Below, piece by piece: positions 53,978-64,000 of a stretch of DNA of 64,000 nt. The DNA comes from Paraphoma chrysanthemicola (taxonomy: Eukaryota > Ascomycota > Dothideomycetes > Pleosporales > Phaeosphaeriaceae). A program made the translations under genes and the position numbers. Each line of letters starts with the position of its first letter. Position 1 is the stretch's first letter. Below the pieces are notes generated by a model. It made no database searches. It had not been told where the DNA came from and saw nothing but the letters and a program-made list of their open reading frames with translations. The stretch covers positions 806,001-870,000 of the forward strand of contig JAGMWG010000021.1 of NCBI GenBank assembly GCA_020744225.1. Direction: 5' to 3'.

Positions 53978-54754
53978 TATGAAACGTGCTATTAATCGTA
54001 GATGTGTGGACAGACTCAGCTGGAGGTGGTGTCTGTCGACGATGTAAGCCAGACTACATATAACAGGAATAGAAAGACAGTGTACCATCACACGCCAGGA
54101 TCCCGAACGTGAATTAGGATGTCATTGGGTCTTCACAAGATACTCGCGTGATGGTCGCACCCACGTCACATACTACAGCTTGAAACTCCCCTGTATTCTC
54201 CCAAAGGCCCTGGCGGACACTGAGATCGTCATTTCGCACCGTGTTAAGCCCAGAATATCTCTTTGCTATAGTAGTTTTTGCATCGCTGAGGTTCTAACGA
54301 CTCTTGTAGCTATCCGCGATGCACTTACCTCGAATAGCAGTAATGAGTGTACGACAGGTCGAAGCGGACATGGAATTATGTGTATGAAATTCTGAAATCT
54401 GGAGCCTGAGGGCAACTGCCTCACTGAAGGCTGGGTGGGGCGGCGGCTGACAATATCGACAAGATGCAACCACGATAGTGCCATGTGGTGCCCACAGATG
54501 ACGGGGAAGCAAGAGCAGGTCAACACAACTAAGCAGAAGTCCACTCGGCCTCAACTTACTCTTTGTGCAACATCACACAACCTACGCTGCGCTTGATACT
54601 TCCTACAGCCGCCTAAGTCTGCACACATTCCTTCCTTGCGCCCTAGATCGATTCCCATTCTCTTACATTACAACATCGCACTGCTGTACAAAGCCACCTT
54701 TCTCGAGCGACTACCAGAAGTCCACCTAAAGCTCTCCTCGCCCTGCAAAAGATC
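53978..54754. other. Divergent intergenic region
   Basis: 777 bp between the small 2EXR gene (leftward) and the secreted protein gene (rightward). The last 130 bases are C- and CT-rich, consistent with a 5' UTR. No gene seen. Confidence 0.4.
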
Positions 54755-55456
54755 ATGCTATCAGCTATACACCCGATCCTCGCCGCTCTAATCATCCGAA
54801 ACGGCTTAACCTTTCCCTACCCTTTCACGAATGCAACCAAGCCCAGCAATAACACCGACTTCAATGCATCGTCAGTCCCACTCACCAACATCACCACACC
54901 AATCGATTACCATTGCGAATATGTGTACCCCTCCGACTTGAGCGTCGTCAATGCCCGCTATCCAGACTACAACCAATCGCACCTCCACAAGGCAAAGCAA
55001 TTCTTCATGCTCCGCCGCGAGATTGCCGACTTGGGTGAAATTGCAACTCGCGTTCAGTTTACTTCTCTCCCACTCGCGGCCTCAGACAAGACATGCCGTC
55101 TCGAATTCGTTCTCCCACGACCCGATCTTCAACGCATCTCGGGGTTTAATCCTTCATTCAGTGTATATCAGACCGAGCGCGACACAGACTCGATCGCAAC
55201 ATGGCAAACGTATGAAGGAAATTCCGGTACAGCGCCGCTTTTTGGACAAGTAAATGGCGAGGCGGAGGCGTTGGAGCGAACGAGAGCGGCTGGTGGAATT
55301 ACGGCGATCAATGAGACAAGATGTAATGCGACATTGACGTTCCAGATCGGGATGACATACAACGCGAGAGACACGGTGCCGAACTATTGGGAGTTTGTGA
55401 ATGTGGCGCCGCCGGGTTGGCCAGTGCAGGGGTTCAGGATTGTGCATGGGTGTTAG
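54755..55456 (+). CDS. Secreted protein, possibly But2-like
   Basis: Single-exon, 233 residues. Signal-peptide-like start (MLSAIHPILAALIIRNGLTF), then several N-glycosylation sequons (NATK, NNTD, NASS, NITT) and four Cys, the last being the final residue. The body has alternating hydrophobic strands (CRLEFVLPRPDLQRISGF, ATLTFQIGMTYNA, NYWEFVNVAPPGWPVQGF). This resembles the secreted proteins carrying a But2-type C-terminal domain, but the assignment is tentative. Likely cell wall or extracellular. Confidence 0.65.
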   Translation: MLSAIHPILAALIIRNGLTFPYPFTNATKPSNNTDFNASSVPLTNITTPIDYHCEYVYPSDLSVVNARYPDYNQSHLHKAKQFFMLRREIADLGEIATRVQFTSLPLAASDKTCRLEFVLPRPDLQRISGFNPSFSVYQTERDTDSIATWQTYEGNSGTAPLFGQVNGEAEALERTRAAGGITAINETRCNATLTFQIGMTYNARDTVPNYWEFVNVAPPGWPVQGFRIVHGC

Positions 55457-55783
55457 GCAGGGGAAATGAAGGTTAGACATGAGTTGGAAATGATATTAGT
55501 TTGATGGTGGCCAGAGTGTGGAATGGTAGTTTTGGATATTCCTACGAGTTGAGTATGCTTGCCACTCGGGATAACCCAAGGAGCTGCTGTCATTCCTACT
55601 GCCCTCGTCGTGTAATCATATCGTCCAATTTGACCTGTGTACGGTGTGAGATTTTCACGAGACTACCATCCGTTCTGTACTTGGTTTGACTCATTTCGTG
55701 ATTAAGCTCTTCTGATGGCTGGGCGCAGCTAATGCAGCCTTTGAAAGAGTCATCCTAGCAAGTAGCAAGTCGCTTTCCCATCT
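55457..55783. other. Convergent 3' region
   Basis: 327 bp between two facing gene ends. No gene seen. Confidence 0.4.
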
Positions 55784-56956
55784 TCAAACTCCGGTGCCAT
55801 TGCCAGCCTTATCCATTCCTGCGCTGTCATTGGCCATGCTATCCTTCGAGTCGTCGCCAGCATCGTCCTCATGGTACTCGTTCGCTGCTTCTTCGAAGTT
55901 GTCATGCGGCGCGATGTTTTGGGTAGCACCAGGCCCATGGTTGTCAATGATCACGTCAACGTCCTCAAACTCAGCCTCCCAATCAACGCCATTGCCGCCG
56001 CCGTCGTCCTCTTGTTCTTCCTCATAGTAGTCGTCGTCGTCGCCCTCTCCTTCCTCGTCATCGCTATCGCCGTCATTATCCGTCTCGTCATCAGACTCAG
56101 CAGTAGGCTGCGAAAGTAGTTCCTGGCGACACGTCGGACAAAGAGTGTTCACCTCTTCCATAGACCGGATCAAGCAGTCGCGACCGACGATGTGGCCACA
56201 CGGTGTCCTGACAGGATCATTGTTAGCTCGACAGAACGGCAGTTCGCGAAGGGCCGCATTACGTTCTGCAAGCTCGGGTGTATCCTCAGGATCTGGCGCC
56301 CAGACAAAGGAAGGGTCGTCGTCATCTGTGGTGCCGAAGGGCAGCCAGCAGTGGGGACACTTCATGTCTTCCGCTGGAATAGTGGAGATGTCCACCTGTT
56401 CGAGAGAGTCAACGAAGGCAGTGGCGTCGAATCGAGGTGCGTGATCGTCGAAGACAGGATTGCTTGCAAGTATCAGTGCCATAGCTTCTGCGAACGTAGT
56501 TTCTGCGGGCAGCCCGTTTGGTCCTAGAATTACGGGGAGACTCATCAAGAATGGTGGAGCTGGGATCGGAATCAGTGGTGTAGGCGTTTCTAAGATTGGA
56601 ATCAAGCCAGCCAAGAACTCTTCCGGATAGCTGAGAGTGCTCGCAGCGGCCGTTTCTGTTACTGCTTCTGGTGTTGATAGCGCAGGCTGTGCATCTGGGG
56701 CACTCGTCGCCTCGCCTTCACTGCCTGATGGTGTTGAGTTATCGCCTATCAGATTTGATGACGATCCTGGGGTAGCCATACCATCGCCTTGCTGACTTGG
56801 CATTGGAGCCGCAACTGGCTGGGGACTGCCTCCTGGTGACAGAGTCAGATTCTGCATCAGGACTGCAGCTACTGCAGACGGAGACAGGGTGTTGAGGGGT
56901 GTCGCTTCTTCCAGCTCTGGCATCTCGTCATCGTCTAGTGCTGAAGACATGCTCAT
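55784..56956 (-). CDS. RING-finger protein with acidic C-terminus (putative E3 ubiquitin ligase)
   Basis: Single exon, 390 residues. Residues 1-130 are disordered and Ser/Pro-rich; about 130-165 is hydrophobic and Pro-rich (PTPLIPIPAPPFLMSLPVILG). An extended RING follows: MKCPHCWLPF (about 198-207), then after an insert LPFCRANNDPVRTPCGHIVGRDCLI and CPTCRQELL, giving the Cys/His ligands of two zinc ions with an unusually long first loop (about 35 residues). The C-terminal 110 residues are Asp/Glu-rich. Substrate unknown. Confidence 0.8.
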   Translation of the reverse strand: MSMSSALDDDEMPELEEATPLNTLSPSAVAAVLMQNLTLSPGGSPQPVAAPMPSQQGDGMATPGSSSNLIGDNSTPSGSEGEATSAPDAQPALSTPEAVTETAAASTLSYPEEFLAGLIPILETPTPLIPIPAPPFLMSLPVILGPNGLPAETTFAEAMALILASNPVFDDHAPRFDATAFVDSLEQVDISTIPAEDMKCPHCWLPFGTTDDDDPSFVWAPDPEDTPELAERNAALRELPFCRANNDPVRTPCGHIVGRDCLIRSMEEVNTLCPTCRQELLSQPTAESDDETDNDGDSDDEEGEGDDDDYYEEEQEDDGGGNGVDWEAEFEDVDVIIDNHGPGATQNIAPHDNFEEAANEYHEDDAGDDSKDSMANDSAGMDKAGNGTGV

Positions 56957-57460
56957 GGCGTGGTTGAAGGGCGAATGTTGTATGTCGTCGGTTGGGCGTG
57001 GGATCAGAAACGTGTGGAGGTGTTTGCGCGAGTCAAAAATTGACCAAGGACAGACAACGGAGTATGGGCCTTAGCGCACACACAAATTGTTTGTGTCTCC
57101 AAAGCCTAGGTGAAGGCGAGTATCGTCGCATGCTTGGCAGCTCTTCCCTGATTCAGCCAACAGTTTCTTGTTCACTGTTCAGCGGTCAGAACCCGGCTAT
57201 CAGCACACCAAGTTGCATAGCAGTTGAATCTTGTGATAATTGCCGAAGCTTGAGACTAGCTTTTTCGTTGAGCCGTTATGCCTGTTGTGAAGTGAAGTCT
57301 CCCGCCTTTGCGCCTGGTCGTCTTAGAAAGCGAACGGCTTTCCCCTATTTTCGCCTTTGAGCCACACATCTTGCTCGTCGATCATGGGCTATGAATTTTC
57401 CCCTGAGCTTGCGATCCCCCGCTACTCGTAAGAAGTCCGAAGCATTTCGGGACTACCATT
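56957..57460. other. Intergenic region upstream of the RING gene
   Basis: 504 bp with the RING gene promoter and the end of the 2EXR-like gene. No gene supported; frames of up to 122 codons on the plus strand lack protein features. Confidence 0.4.
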
Positions 57461-58171
57461 CTACTGGGCCATCATGTTCATAAGTGCATCTATTCTGGGC
57501 TTCATATACTTCATGTACTCTTCTTCCAATACCACTGGCTGAGGGCTTTGCGCTTCGAGGACGATGCACATGGTCTCCGGGTCAAACGACGGCTCGAACC
57601 AAACACGACCAATGTCAGGTGCCCCTGGAGCATCGTAACGCTGATGATGGTCTTGTTTGTACATAATACCTACTAGTCGTGCGTAGAGAGCGGAAGCAAA
57701 AGCTGTTTTTGGCAGTATCCGGATCGTCGTGACATGCTGCAAGCGACGCAGCAGACTGGTGAGATGGACGAAGTCGAAATCGTCGGTGGCGATGCACAGT
57801 TCATCCAAGCGTAGGTTCTCGTTGTTGAAAGGATATTTGTGCCATCCAATATTCACAAGCTTTGTTGGTCGAATCGCAAGCTTCCTCAGGTTCCGCAACT
57901 TGTCGACTGGAAGGGTCCAAATTGGTGACGTGAGATGCCCTTTGACAATGAATCTGATCTTCTGGAACGCGAGTTTGGCAAAGTCATCATGGAACTGACG
58001 GCAGACAAGGAGAATGTTTAGATATATTGTTGGGTCGTATTCCCGATCAATCCAGCCGGATTTGGGGTCGGTGATGCCAGCATTGGTTGGCTGCTCAAGA
58101 GCATATGCCGCGATGTGCAAGCGCAGCTCGGCAGGCAGATGCAATAAAGAACTCGGAGGCGCTGTATCCAT
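57461..58171 (-). CDS. 2EXR/F-box-like domain protein
   Basis: 236 residues from the ATG at 58171. The N-terminus has LLHLPAELRLHIAAYALEQP, the LPxELRxxI signature of fungal 2EXR/F-box-like proteins, then ILLVCRQFHDDFAKLAF. Further on come short leucine-rich stretches (KLRNLRKLAIRP, LRLDELCIATDDFDFVHL, RRLQHVTTIRI), suggesting an LRR-like C-terminal part as in F-box proteins. No membrane segment. Role unknown; possibly a substrate adaptor. It shares the fold type, but not close sequence, with the small protein at 53528. It diverges from the ferric reductase over 177 bp. Confidence 0.75.
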   Translation of the reverse strand: MDTAPPSSLLHLPAELRLHIAAYALEQPTNAGITDPKSGWIDREYDPTIYLNILLVCRQFHDDFAKLAFQKIRFIVKGHLTSPIWTLPVDKLRNLRKLAIRPTKLVNIGWHKYPFNNENLRLDELCIATDDFDFVHLTSLLRRLQHVTTIRILPKTAFASALYARLVGIMYKQDHHQRYDAPGAPDIGRVWFEPSFDPETMCIVLEAQSPQPVVLEEEYMKYMKPRIDALMNMMAQ

Positions 58172-58348
58172 GGTCGAATGATCGTAGATGCATGATGTGT
58201 GGAGGAAGACATGGTCAGGCGTCCACCTCAAAGTGGAGCGGATGACCGCGCAAGTGGGTCCGCCCGGATCAGATAAATTTGTCGGCGGGGTTCTTATCAG
58301 ATCCGTCCCGAATCCGCACCCACGTTGTGTACCACGCTGCCATCACTC

Positions 58349-60666
58349 ATGCGCGTACCTTCTAAACTTGTGTATATCGCTAGTCTGCTCCATGTAGCGC
58401 GCGCCTCATATCCCGGACGATTTTGTCCCGAGGCCTGCGATCTCACCTTAGGCTATGTGATCTTCAACGACACCGATGCGTGGTTATCCAGAAAGGTACG
58501 ACAATGTCGGAGCCAGTTCCGGATTACTTCAGTATACCTGTGTTTCGCACAGTATTGCGATGACGACGGCGAAAGAGAGAAGTGGATAGAGAATAGCCGG
58601 CCATGGTGCGACGAGTTTGCGGGTGTCACCTTGCCTTCCTATCACCATGTCCTCGATAGTTGGACCACGCGAGATCGAGAGAGGGTAAGGAGACTGAGCC
58701 TGGAAGAAGCTACTTTGTCTCCGGTACTGGATGGAGTGGTGACACCAGATGCGAGCTATTTCGATAGGGCCTTCACCACAATGGTAGGCTCATGTGGTCC
58801 CAGAAATGCAACGTACTAAACGCTGAACAGGATGTCTCATTCCGACAATACGAGCTGCACCGGATATATGCGTGAGTCAAATGAGTCACTATCCATCAGT
58901 ACATAGCTAAGAGTTTTAGCAACTACATGTATTACTTCTGGGTCGTGGTCATCACAGCAGGAACGAGCATGCGAATACTAGCAATGAAAGCCAATTTGCG
59001 ACTTCAGGACCGCATCAATCGGCCAACAGGATACCTCAAGCACGTTTCACCACAGCGTCTCACATCCTCGAGTACTCCCAAGGCCTGGCTGAAGCGCTAC
59101 ATCACCATTCCCGCTACGTTTGGTGACCGTTGTTCTCGTCCATATGGCTGGTGCACGATTCCACCACGGGTCCAAAGTCTTACTATTCTGGTGTTCATGT
59201 TACTGAACGCCGCACTTTGCGTCTGTTCATATCAGTTGACGGATGGCAATCTTTGGTGGCCAACGAAGTCAGCGCAACTCTTACGATTCGTATCTGACCG
59301 TACAGGCATCATCTCGCTCGCCAACTTTCCTCTGGTATGGCTGTTTGGTATGCGTAATGATGTACTCATGTGGGCAACAGGATGGGGCTTCGGCACATAC
59401 AACGCATTCCATCGTTGGCTGGCTAGGGTAGCCACGCTCCAGGCTGTCATACACAGCATTGGGTACACGTGGATGATCCTGGAGAGCGGTGGCTGGTCTC
59501 ACTTCCTGAAGTACTGGACGAAACACTATTTCTGGAATGGCGAACTCTCGACAATAGCCATGTGCGCGCTGCTGGCATTTTCCTTTTACGGTATTCGCCG
59601 CGCGCACTACGAAATCTTCCTCGTCACCCATATTGTCCTTTCCATTGTGGCCCTCTGGACGATGTATTACCACGTTGAGATATTCACAGACGGCGAGTGG
59701 AATGTCTTCATTTGGCCATGCTTAGCTATCTGGATTTTGGATCGGACACTCCGAGTTGCTCGCGCACTTGCTTTCAACCGTCGCTTTTGGAACACAGGAG
59801 CAGTCGCGACATACGATCCAGCTTCAAATCTGGTCCGCATGGATGTTGATGGAAGCCAAAACTTGATCAAAGCGAAACCGGGAACCTACTACTACGTCCA
59901 CGTCCTAGACGATATGCTCTACGCTCACCAGAGTCATCCATTCACCCTTGCTTATACATCTTCGGACACCGCCAGCCCAACGGCTACACCACTGTCCCCT
60001 CTTCCCTATCGCCCGTCGCCGCAGCGGACTTCATCAAACGACTCTAGCGAGTCAGATGCGCTCCTTTCATCATCCAAGACGTCGCCGACAAACCTCGTTT
60101 TCTTGATCCGACCATACGATGGCTTCACCTCCCGTCTAAAGACATCCTGCCTGTTGCATCCCAAGCGTCTCCGCGTCCTCGTCGAAGGTCCATATGGGCA
60201 CAGCGAGCCCCTGCAGCTTTTCCCAAATGTTCTGTTCGTTGTCGGCGGAACAGGTATTGCTATTCCATTGTCGCACTTGGCCCGACTTTTATCTGCAGAT
60301 TCGCACGTGCAGAGCGTGAAGATCGTCTGGGCTGTTCGAGAGCACGCCTTCCTTGCTTCAATCTTACGCGACTTTTCTGGCTTACTGGGTGATGAACGCG
60401 TCGACATGGAAGTTCACATTACACAAGATAAGGAGGTCGAAGATGAAGTGCTGGGAAAAGATATGAAGAGTGTAAGGATTGTCACAAGAAGACCTGATGT
60501 GAATGGCGCAATTCAGGAGGCTGCACAAGGTGCAGGGCAGCAGCCGCTGGCTATTGTAGCGTGCGGTCCAGCAGGTATGGCGGATGAAACGAGACGTGCA
60601 AGTGTGCGGATGCTTGCAAATGGACATCGAGGGATAGAGTATTTTGAGGAGAGCTTCAAGTGGTGA
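58349..60666 (+). CDS. Ferric reductase (FRE family, NADPH-dependent)
   Basis: Plasma-membrane flavocytochrome that reduces extracellular Fe3+/Cu2+ for uptake. Exons 58349-58783, 58831-58871 (41 nt) and 58920-60666 give 740 residues. The signal peptide is at about 1-21, then an extracellular Cys-containing N-terminus, normal for the family. Several transmembrane helices follow (NYMYYFWVVVITAG; SLTILVFMLLNAALCVCSY; MCALLAFSFYG). The bis-haem ligands are probably His323/His337 (FHRWLARVATLQAVIHSIGY) and His396/His410. FAD site: HPFTLAY. NADPH site: FVVGGTGIAIPLSH; C-terminus VACGPAGMADETRR. The region between FAD and NADPH sites has a Ser-rich insert of about 40 residues. Usually iron-repressed; a GATA site was not checked in detail. 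Confidence 0.93.
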
Positions 60667-60918
60667 GCGCTCGGTCCTATCTCGAGCACTATTTAGACTT
60701 GCATTGCTTTGACATAGACGAACTTAGATATTGATAATATGAATGACTTCTCTAGACGTAGCTGTCGACAATTCAACTGATGGGGACACTGCACAAAAGC
60801 GTATGCGCAGCGAGTCAAGCATCGCCAAGATCTCGAATCCCCCGACTCGCACTTTCAACCTCACCATTCTTCAACCCACACCATCAAATCCACAACCACC
60901 GCAAAACATGACCAGCAA

Positions 60919-62013
60919 ATGTCCTTCCTCCCCCGCCATGTCTTCCCACAGCTTCCTTCGCTCCCGCGCTCCTACTTCCTGGGCCACCACAAATCCGGGC
61001 TCTCGAAGATGAAATCGCTCCTCTCGTCCATCGACCTCGTCATAGAATGTCGCGACTACCGCGTCCCGCTCACATCTCGCAACCCTCTATTCGAATCTTC
61101 CCTCGAGGGTAAAGAGCGCATCATCGTATACACGAAGCGTGATCTGGGTGGCGGGGCACGCGATTCGCGCAACGAAGATGTGATTCGAAAATGGCACGGC
61201 GCAACGCCATGCATGTTCATTCGCAACGGGAAAGACGAAAGCAGCAGTGACGGAGGGAAATACAAAGCACGGAAAAGTGTCTTGGGCTTACTAGATCTCC
61301 TAAGACAACACGCCCAGTCCCGCTGGAAATTGGTCGGCCACCGCATCATGATTGTCGGTATGCCCAACGTCGGCAAATCCACGCTCCTCAACGCCCTCCG
61401 CGCACACGGGATCCACAAGGGCAAAGTCGCAGCAACGGGTGCGCAGCCTGGTGTTACGCGCAAAGTCAGCAGCGGCGTGAAAATCGTGCCGAGTGAGGAC
61501 GACATCGAGTCTCTTGAACCGCACATGCGTGGAAAGGTACAGGGCGTGGGTGGAGGGATTTATCTACTGGATACGCCGGGTGTTTTCATTCCATATGTCC
61601 CCGACGCACATGCGATGATGAAACTCGCGCTATGTGGAAGTGTCAAAGACACGATCATCCCACCCGTTATGCTCGCCGATTACCTACTGTACCACATCAA
61701 CCTGCACTCGCCTACTTTGTATGCCGACTACGCCTCCGCCACGAACGACATCGTCGAGCTACTGACGGCTATTGCGCAAAAGACTGGTCGCTTGGGCAAA
61801 GGCGGCGCGGTAGACACGGAAGCTACAGCGCTGTGGATGATTCAGAAATGGCGACAGGGCCAGATGGGCAAGTTTTTGTTGGATCAGATAGATGAAGGTG
61901 CATTGGAGATGGCGAAGGTGGTAGAGGAGGGGGTCGCGCCGAGTATGAATCAGGCAAGGAGAGCGGAGAGAGAAAGGAGGAGGGAGAGGAATAGGGCGAG
62001 GGGGGAGAAGTGA
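60919..62013 (+). CDS. mtg1: Mitochondrial ribosome-assembly GTPase Mtg1
   Basis: Circularly permuted GTPase needed for mitochondrial 54S assembly. Single exon, 364 residues. Motif order is G4-G5-G1-G2-G3, typical of YlqF/Mtg1: TKRD (72-75, G4), GMPNVGKST (147-155, G1), GAQPGVTRKV (G2 region) and DTPG (218-221, G3). The N-terminus SLPRSYFLGHHKSGLSKMK is characteristic of the family. The C-terminal helix is Arg/Glu-rich. An upstream out-of-frame reading frame (60743-61012) overlaps the start; if transcribed it could reduce initiation. The ATG at 60919 precedes all conserved residues. Confidence 0.93.
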   Translation: MSFLPRHVFPQLPSLPRSYFLGHHKSGLSKMKSLLSSIDLVIECRDYRVPLTSRNPLFESSLEGKERIIVYTKRDLGGGARDSRNEDVIRKWHGATPCMFIRNGKDESSSDGGKYKARKSVLGLLDLLRQHAQSRWKLVGHRIMIVGMPNVGKSTLLNALRAHGIHKGKVAATGAQPGVTRKVSSGVKIVPSEDDIESLEPHMRGKVQGVGGGIYLLDTPGVFIPYVPDAHAMMKLALCGSVKDTIIPPVMLADYLLYHINLHSPTLYADYASATNDIVELLTAIAQKTGRLGKGGAVDTEATALWMIQKWRQGQMGKFLLDQIDEGALEMAKVVEEGVAPSMNQARRAERERRRERNRARGEK

Positions 62014-62544
62014 AAGTCGCTTAGATTCTGATGCTGATTTCTCTCAACATCCGCTATAGCCTACCATAGGTCGGGAACCAAGGCCTTGGCAGGACGTCTT
62101 AGCAGGCGGGTTTGGGACCGATGACCTGCCTGGCTTCAGGTCGTGTCTCACGGCATCGGTCTTGCGCTACTCTCTCCCAGTGCCATCATCTTCACCACGG
62201 TCGAGGCACCGAAAAGCCAGACATTGTACTCCATGATACTGAGTCCTGCCTGTGTATGGTCGCATGGTGTTTCCTGCTGCTGTTCCAAGGTGCCAGCGCT
62301 ACGCAATTCACGCAGCAGTGTGTTAGAAGAAGACTTGAATCACCAAGCACTAGAACGAACGGCTATCCTGGCCTCGGGCCCAAACAATCGATACTCAAAC
62401 TAAACTATCACGCTACAAATGCTGGCAAACCATACTGATCAAGTGAAACAAAGCCAGACCCGATGCCTGTGCAACAAAGCTCTCGATCCCATCTTCTGGC
62501 CAACTTCTTCTGGCCAACAATCCATCCCATACCAGCTTCAACAC
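62014..62544. other. Convergent 3' region between MTG1 and the secreted protein gene
   Basis: 531 bp between facing gene ends. Plus-strand frames of 70-108 codons without protein features. No gene supported. Confidence 0.4.
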
Positions 62545-63964
62545 TCACAAGTCTCCATGAAGAGGCACGGCATCAGATGCGTCGGCATAGGGAAGCTCGG
62601 TCTCCTCAGACTCCTCGTCCTCGTCATCGGAGATGTCTCCCATGGCAGCACCAGACGGGCGTCCTAGCGTGGCAGTCGTAGTCGTAGTCGTAGTTGTGTG
62701 CTTCGTCCAGCCAGTGACCGTACTTGTGGTCGTTGTAGACTCTGTGGACGAAATGTGTACAGGTTGAACAATTGGAGGCGGCAGGTCGATCGACTGTGCA
62801 TCCCTGCAATCCTTGTCGTTCTTGTACTTGATCTTCTGCAGGCGAATCTCAGTCTTGTCCTTGCCGCGCTTCTCCCATTCGGCGTCCGCGCAGACGTAAT
62901 GTTCAGGGACCCACGGGTTCTGGAAGAAGACGCTCTTGTGCCATGATCTGCGCTCCAGCGCAGGGGCCGTGGAAGTCTGGGTGCTGGTGTGCACCAATGT
63001 GCCATCCGTCACAGTGCTGACTACTGCCGTCGATGTCGGTTGTATGCTAACGTGTAGGATGGTTGTTAAGCTCGTGATCGGCTCGCCTGCTTTGGGCTCG
63101 GGGCGTGGCGGGCAAGTACCCTTGATATTGGGACCGCCCTTGCATTTGAAGTTGCCGAAGTCGCTTTCCTTTTTGCGGTAACAGTGATAGCAGATGGCCG
63201 TCCTCGACCACGGATGGTACATCCACACATTGAGGGTCATGGGTTCGTTCTTGGTGTCCGCACGAGCTTCAAGACGACGTGATGTTGAAGTCGAAGTGAC
63301 CGGGGCTCCCGGCACCGTGTGTGAGATTGCGCCTGTGGTGATCTGCGTCACGGTCCTGAGGAGCTGATGCGGAGTGAGGAGATCGTTGTTGCCGAGTGAC
63401 CACGAGGTTGCCACCATGGTTGTGGTGTAGGTTGAGGTGTGTCTAAGCGATGTCAGCTATGGGCTTTGGTTCATGCAACGCACACGTCGCAAGCAAGTGT
63501 ATCGTGAGTATCTTGGACTGGGATGGAGAAGAGGCTTACACTGATTCGGAGACGGTGAACTTCAGGCCGCATACGAACTTGACTGAGCGAACAGGAAGGG
63601 TCTTCGTAATGCACTTGTCGAAGCCGGCGGGGAGTTCAAGTACTCCGACCCTCTCAGCCTCCTTTGTGTCTGGACAATCGACATCGCTGAAACTTAGTAG
63701 GTAGCACGTGTGGGCGCCGTTGTTCACATCGTTCAGCCACTTGATGCGCTTGGTATCGACAACGGGCTTGACGCTTCGACCACCATCAATATTGACACAC
63801 TTGTCGCGCGGGAGATCGATGTTGCTGCCCTTGGGGTTGCCAACGCAATAGTCGGTATTGAATTGGTACGCGCGGATCTGGTCGGCCTTGGACTTGGCTT
63901 CGACGTGGACGATGGCGAGCAAGGCGAGCAGGAAGCTCAGGATGAGTGAGACTCGGCGTGCCAT
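62545..63964 (-). CDS. Secreted Cys- and Thr-rich protein of unknown function
   Basis: Not recognised. Exons 63540-63964 and 62545-63442 (intron 97 bp, phase 2) give 440 residues. Signal peptide at about 1-23 (ARRVSLILSFLLALLAIVHVEA). The N-terminal half has spaced Cys (DYCVGNP, DKCVNI, HTCYLLSF, VDCPDT, DKCITK, KFVCGLK), suggesting a compact disulphide domain of about 115 residues. A second part has ICYHCYRKK, FKCKGGPN and GTCPPRP, and the third a VCADAEW and KDCRDA pair. These are separated by Thr/Ser-rich linkers, including an eight-Thr run. The tail is acidic (DISDDEDEESEETE). No GPI-type hydrophobic C-terminus. Wall-associated or effector-like roles are possible but only inferred. Confidence 0.75.
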
Positions 63965-64000
63965 GGCGGCAGACGATTGGAGCACTAGGATCGTGTTAGC

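Noticed and set aside
54266..54554. Overlapping 86-92 codon minus-strand frames as a small secreted protein.
   Set aside because: Two frames compete in the same stretch, neither with a convincing signal peptide or codon pattern.
60743..61012. Plus-strand 89-codon frame overlapping the MTG1 start.
   Set aside because: No protein features and in a different frame from MTG1; at most an upstream ORF.
1..64000. tRNA, rRNA, CRISPR or prokaryotic features.
   Set aside because: I looked for B-box-like motifs, rRNA cores and regular repeat-spacer arrays and saw none; the window is plainly eukaryotic.

Overview
The window reads as nuclear DNA of a filamentous ascomycete (Pezizomycotina). A Dothideomycete is my best guess, but no genus can be fixed from the sequence. 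The reasons are: a HET domain and 2EXR/F-box-like proteins, which are typical of Pezizomycotina; an ApsA/Num1-type cortical protein; a small-secreted-protein style of gene; and dense genes on both strands broken by short introns (mostly 46-63 bp, GTANGT...AG, with CTAAC/CTGAC-like branch sites). There is no operon structure, rRNA, tRNA or CRISPR. I rebuilt about 30 genes by joining exons so that reading phase is kept across every junction.

Layout. 1-6.5 kb: truncated NADP-dependent alcohol dehydrogenase (-), Tcd-type tRNA t6A dehydratase (-), mitochondrial nuclease NUC1 (+), TIM13 (-), and an ER-Golgi L-type lectin (+). 6.5-8.6 kb: mostly non-coding, with one doubtful minus-strand gene. 8.6-12.5 kb: a 1222-residue protein kinase-HET fusion, the most unusual gene here. 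12.5-20.2 kb: sparse accessory stretch with a secreted tyrosinase (-), a membrane-anchored ricin-B-fold lectin (-) and a Rieske oxygenase (+). 20.6-28.2 kb: CWC24 splicing factor (-) and a giant ApsA/Num1-like protein (+) with a PH domain and about 19 degenerate repeats. 28.86-30.71 kb: an intact pogo/Fot1-type DNA transposon with perfect 65-bp terminal inverted repeats and a TA target duplication. 31-40 kb: housekeeping block of ISY1 (+), NIP7 (-), NOC3 (+) and a large conserved fungal protein of unknown function (+). 41-47 kb: two disordered hypothetical proteins and an alpha/beta hydrolase. 47-52.3 kb: CCT8 chaperonin subunit (-), mitochondrial ribosomal protein mL46 (+) and a zinc-type/quinone oxidoreductase (+). 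52.3-58.2 kb: gene-poor, with two 2EXR-like proteins, a secreted protein and a RING protein. 58.3-64 kb: ferric reductase (+), mitochondrial GTPase MTG1 (+) and a secreted Cys/Thr-rich protein (-).

How genes relate. There is no evident secondary-metabolite cluster. Several neighbours transcribed head-to-head share a function: NIP7 with NOC3 (60S ribosome biogenesis, 170 bp apart) and the Tcd-type enzyme with NUC1 (both mitochondrial, 388 bp apart). Candidates for accessory or interaction functions are the kinase-HET protein, the tyrosinase, the lectin, the secreted proteins and the transposon. All exon models come from reading splice signals by eye; no alignment, database search or RNA data was available.
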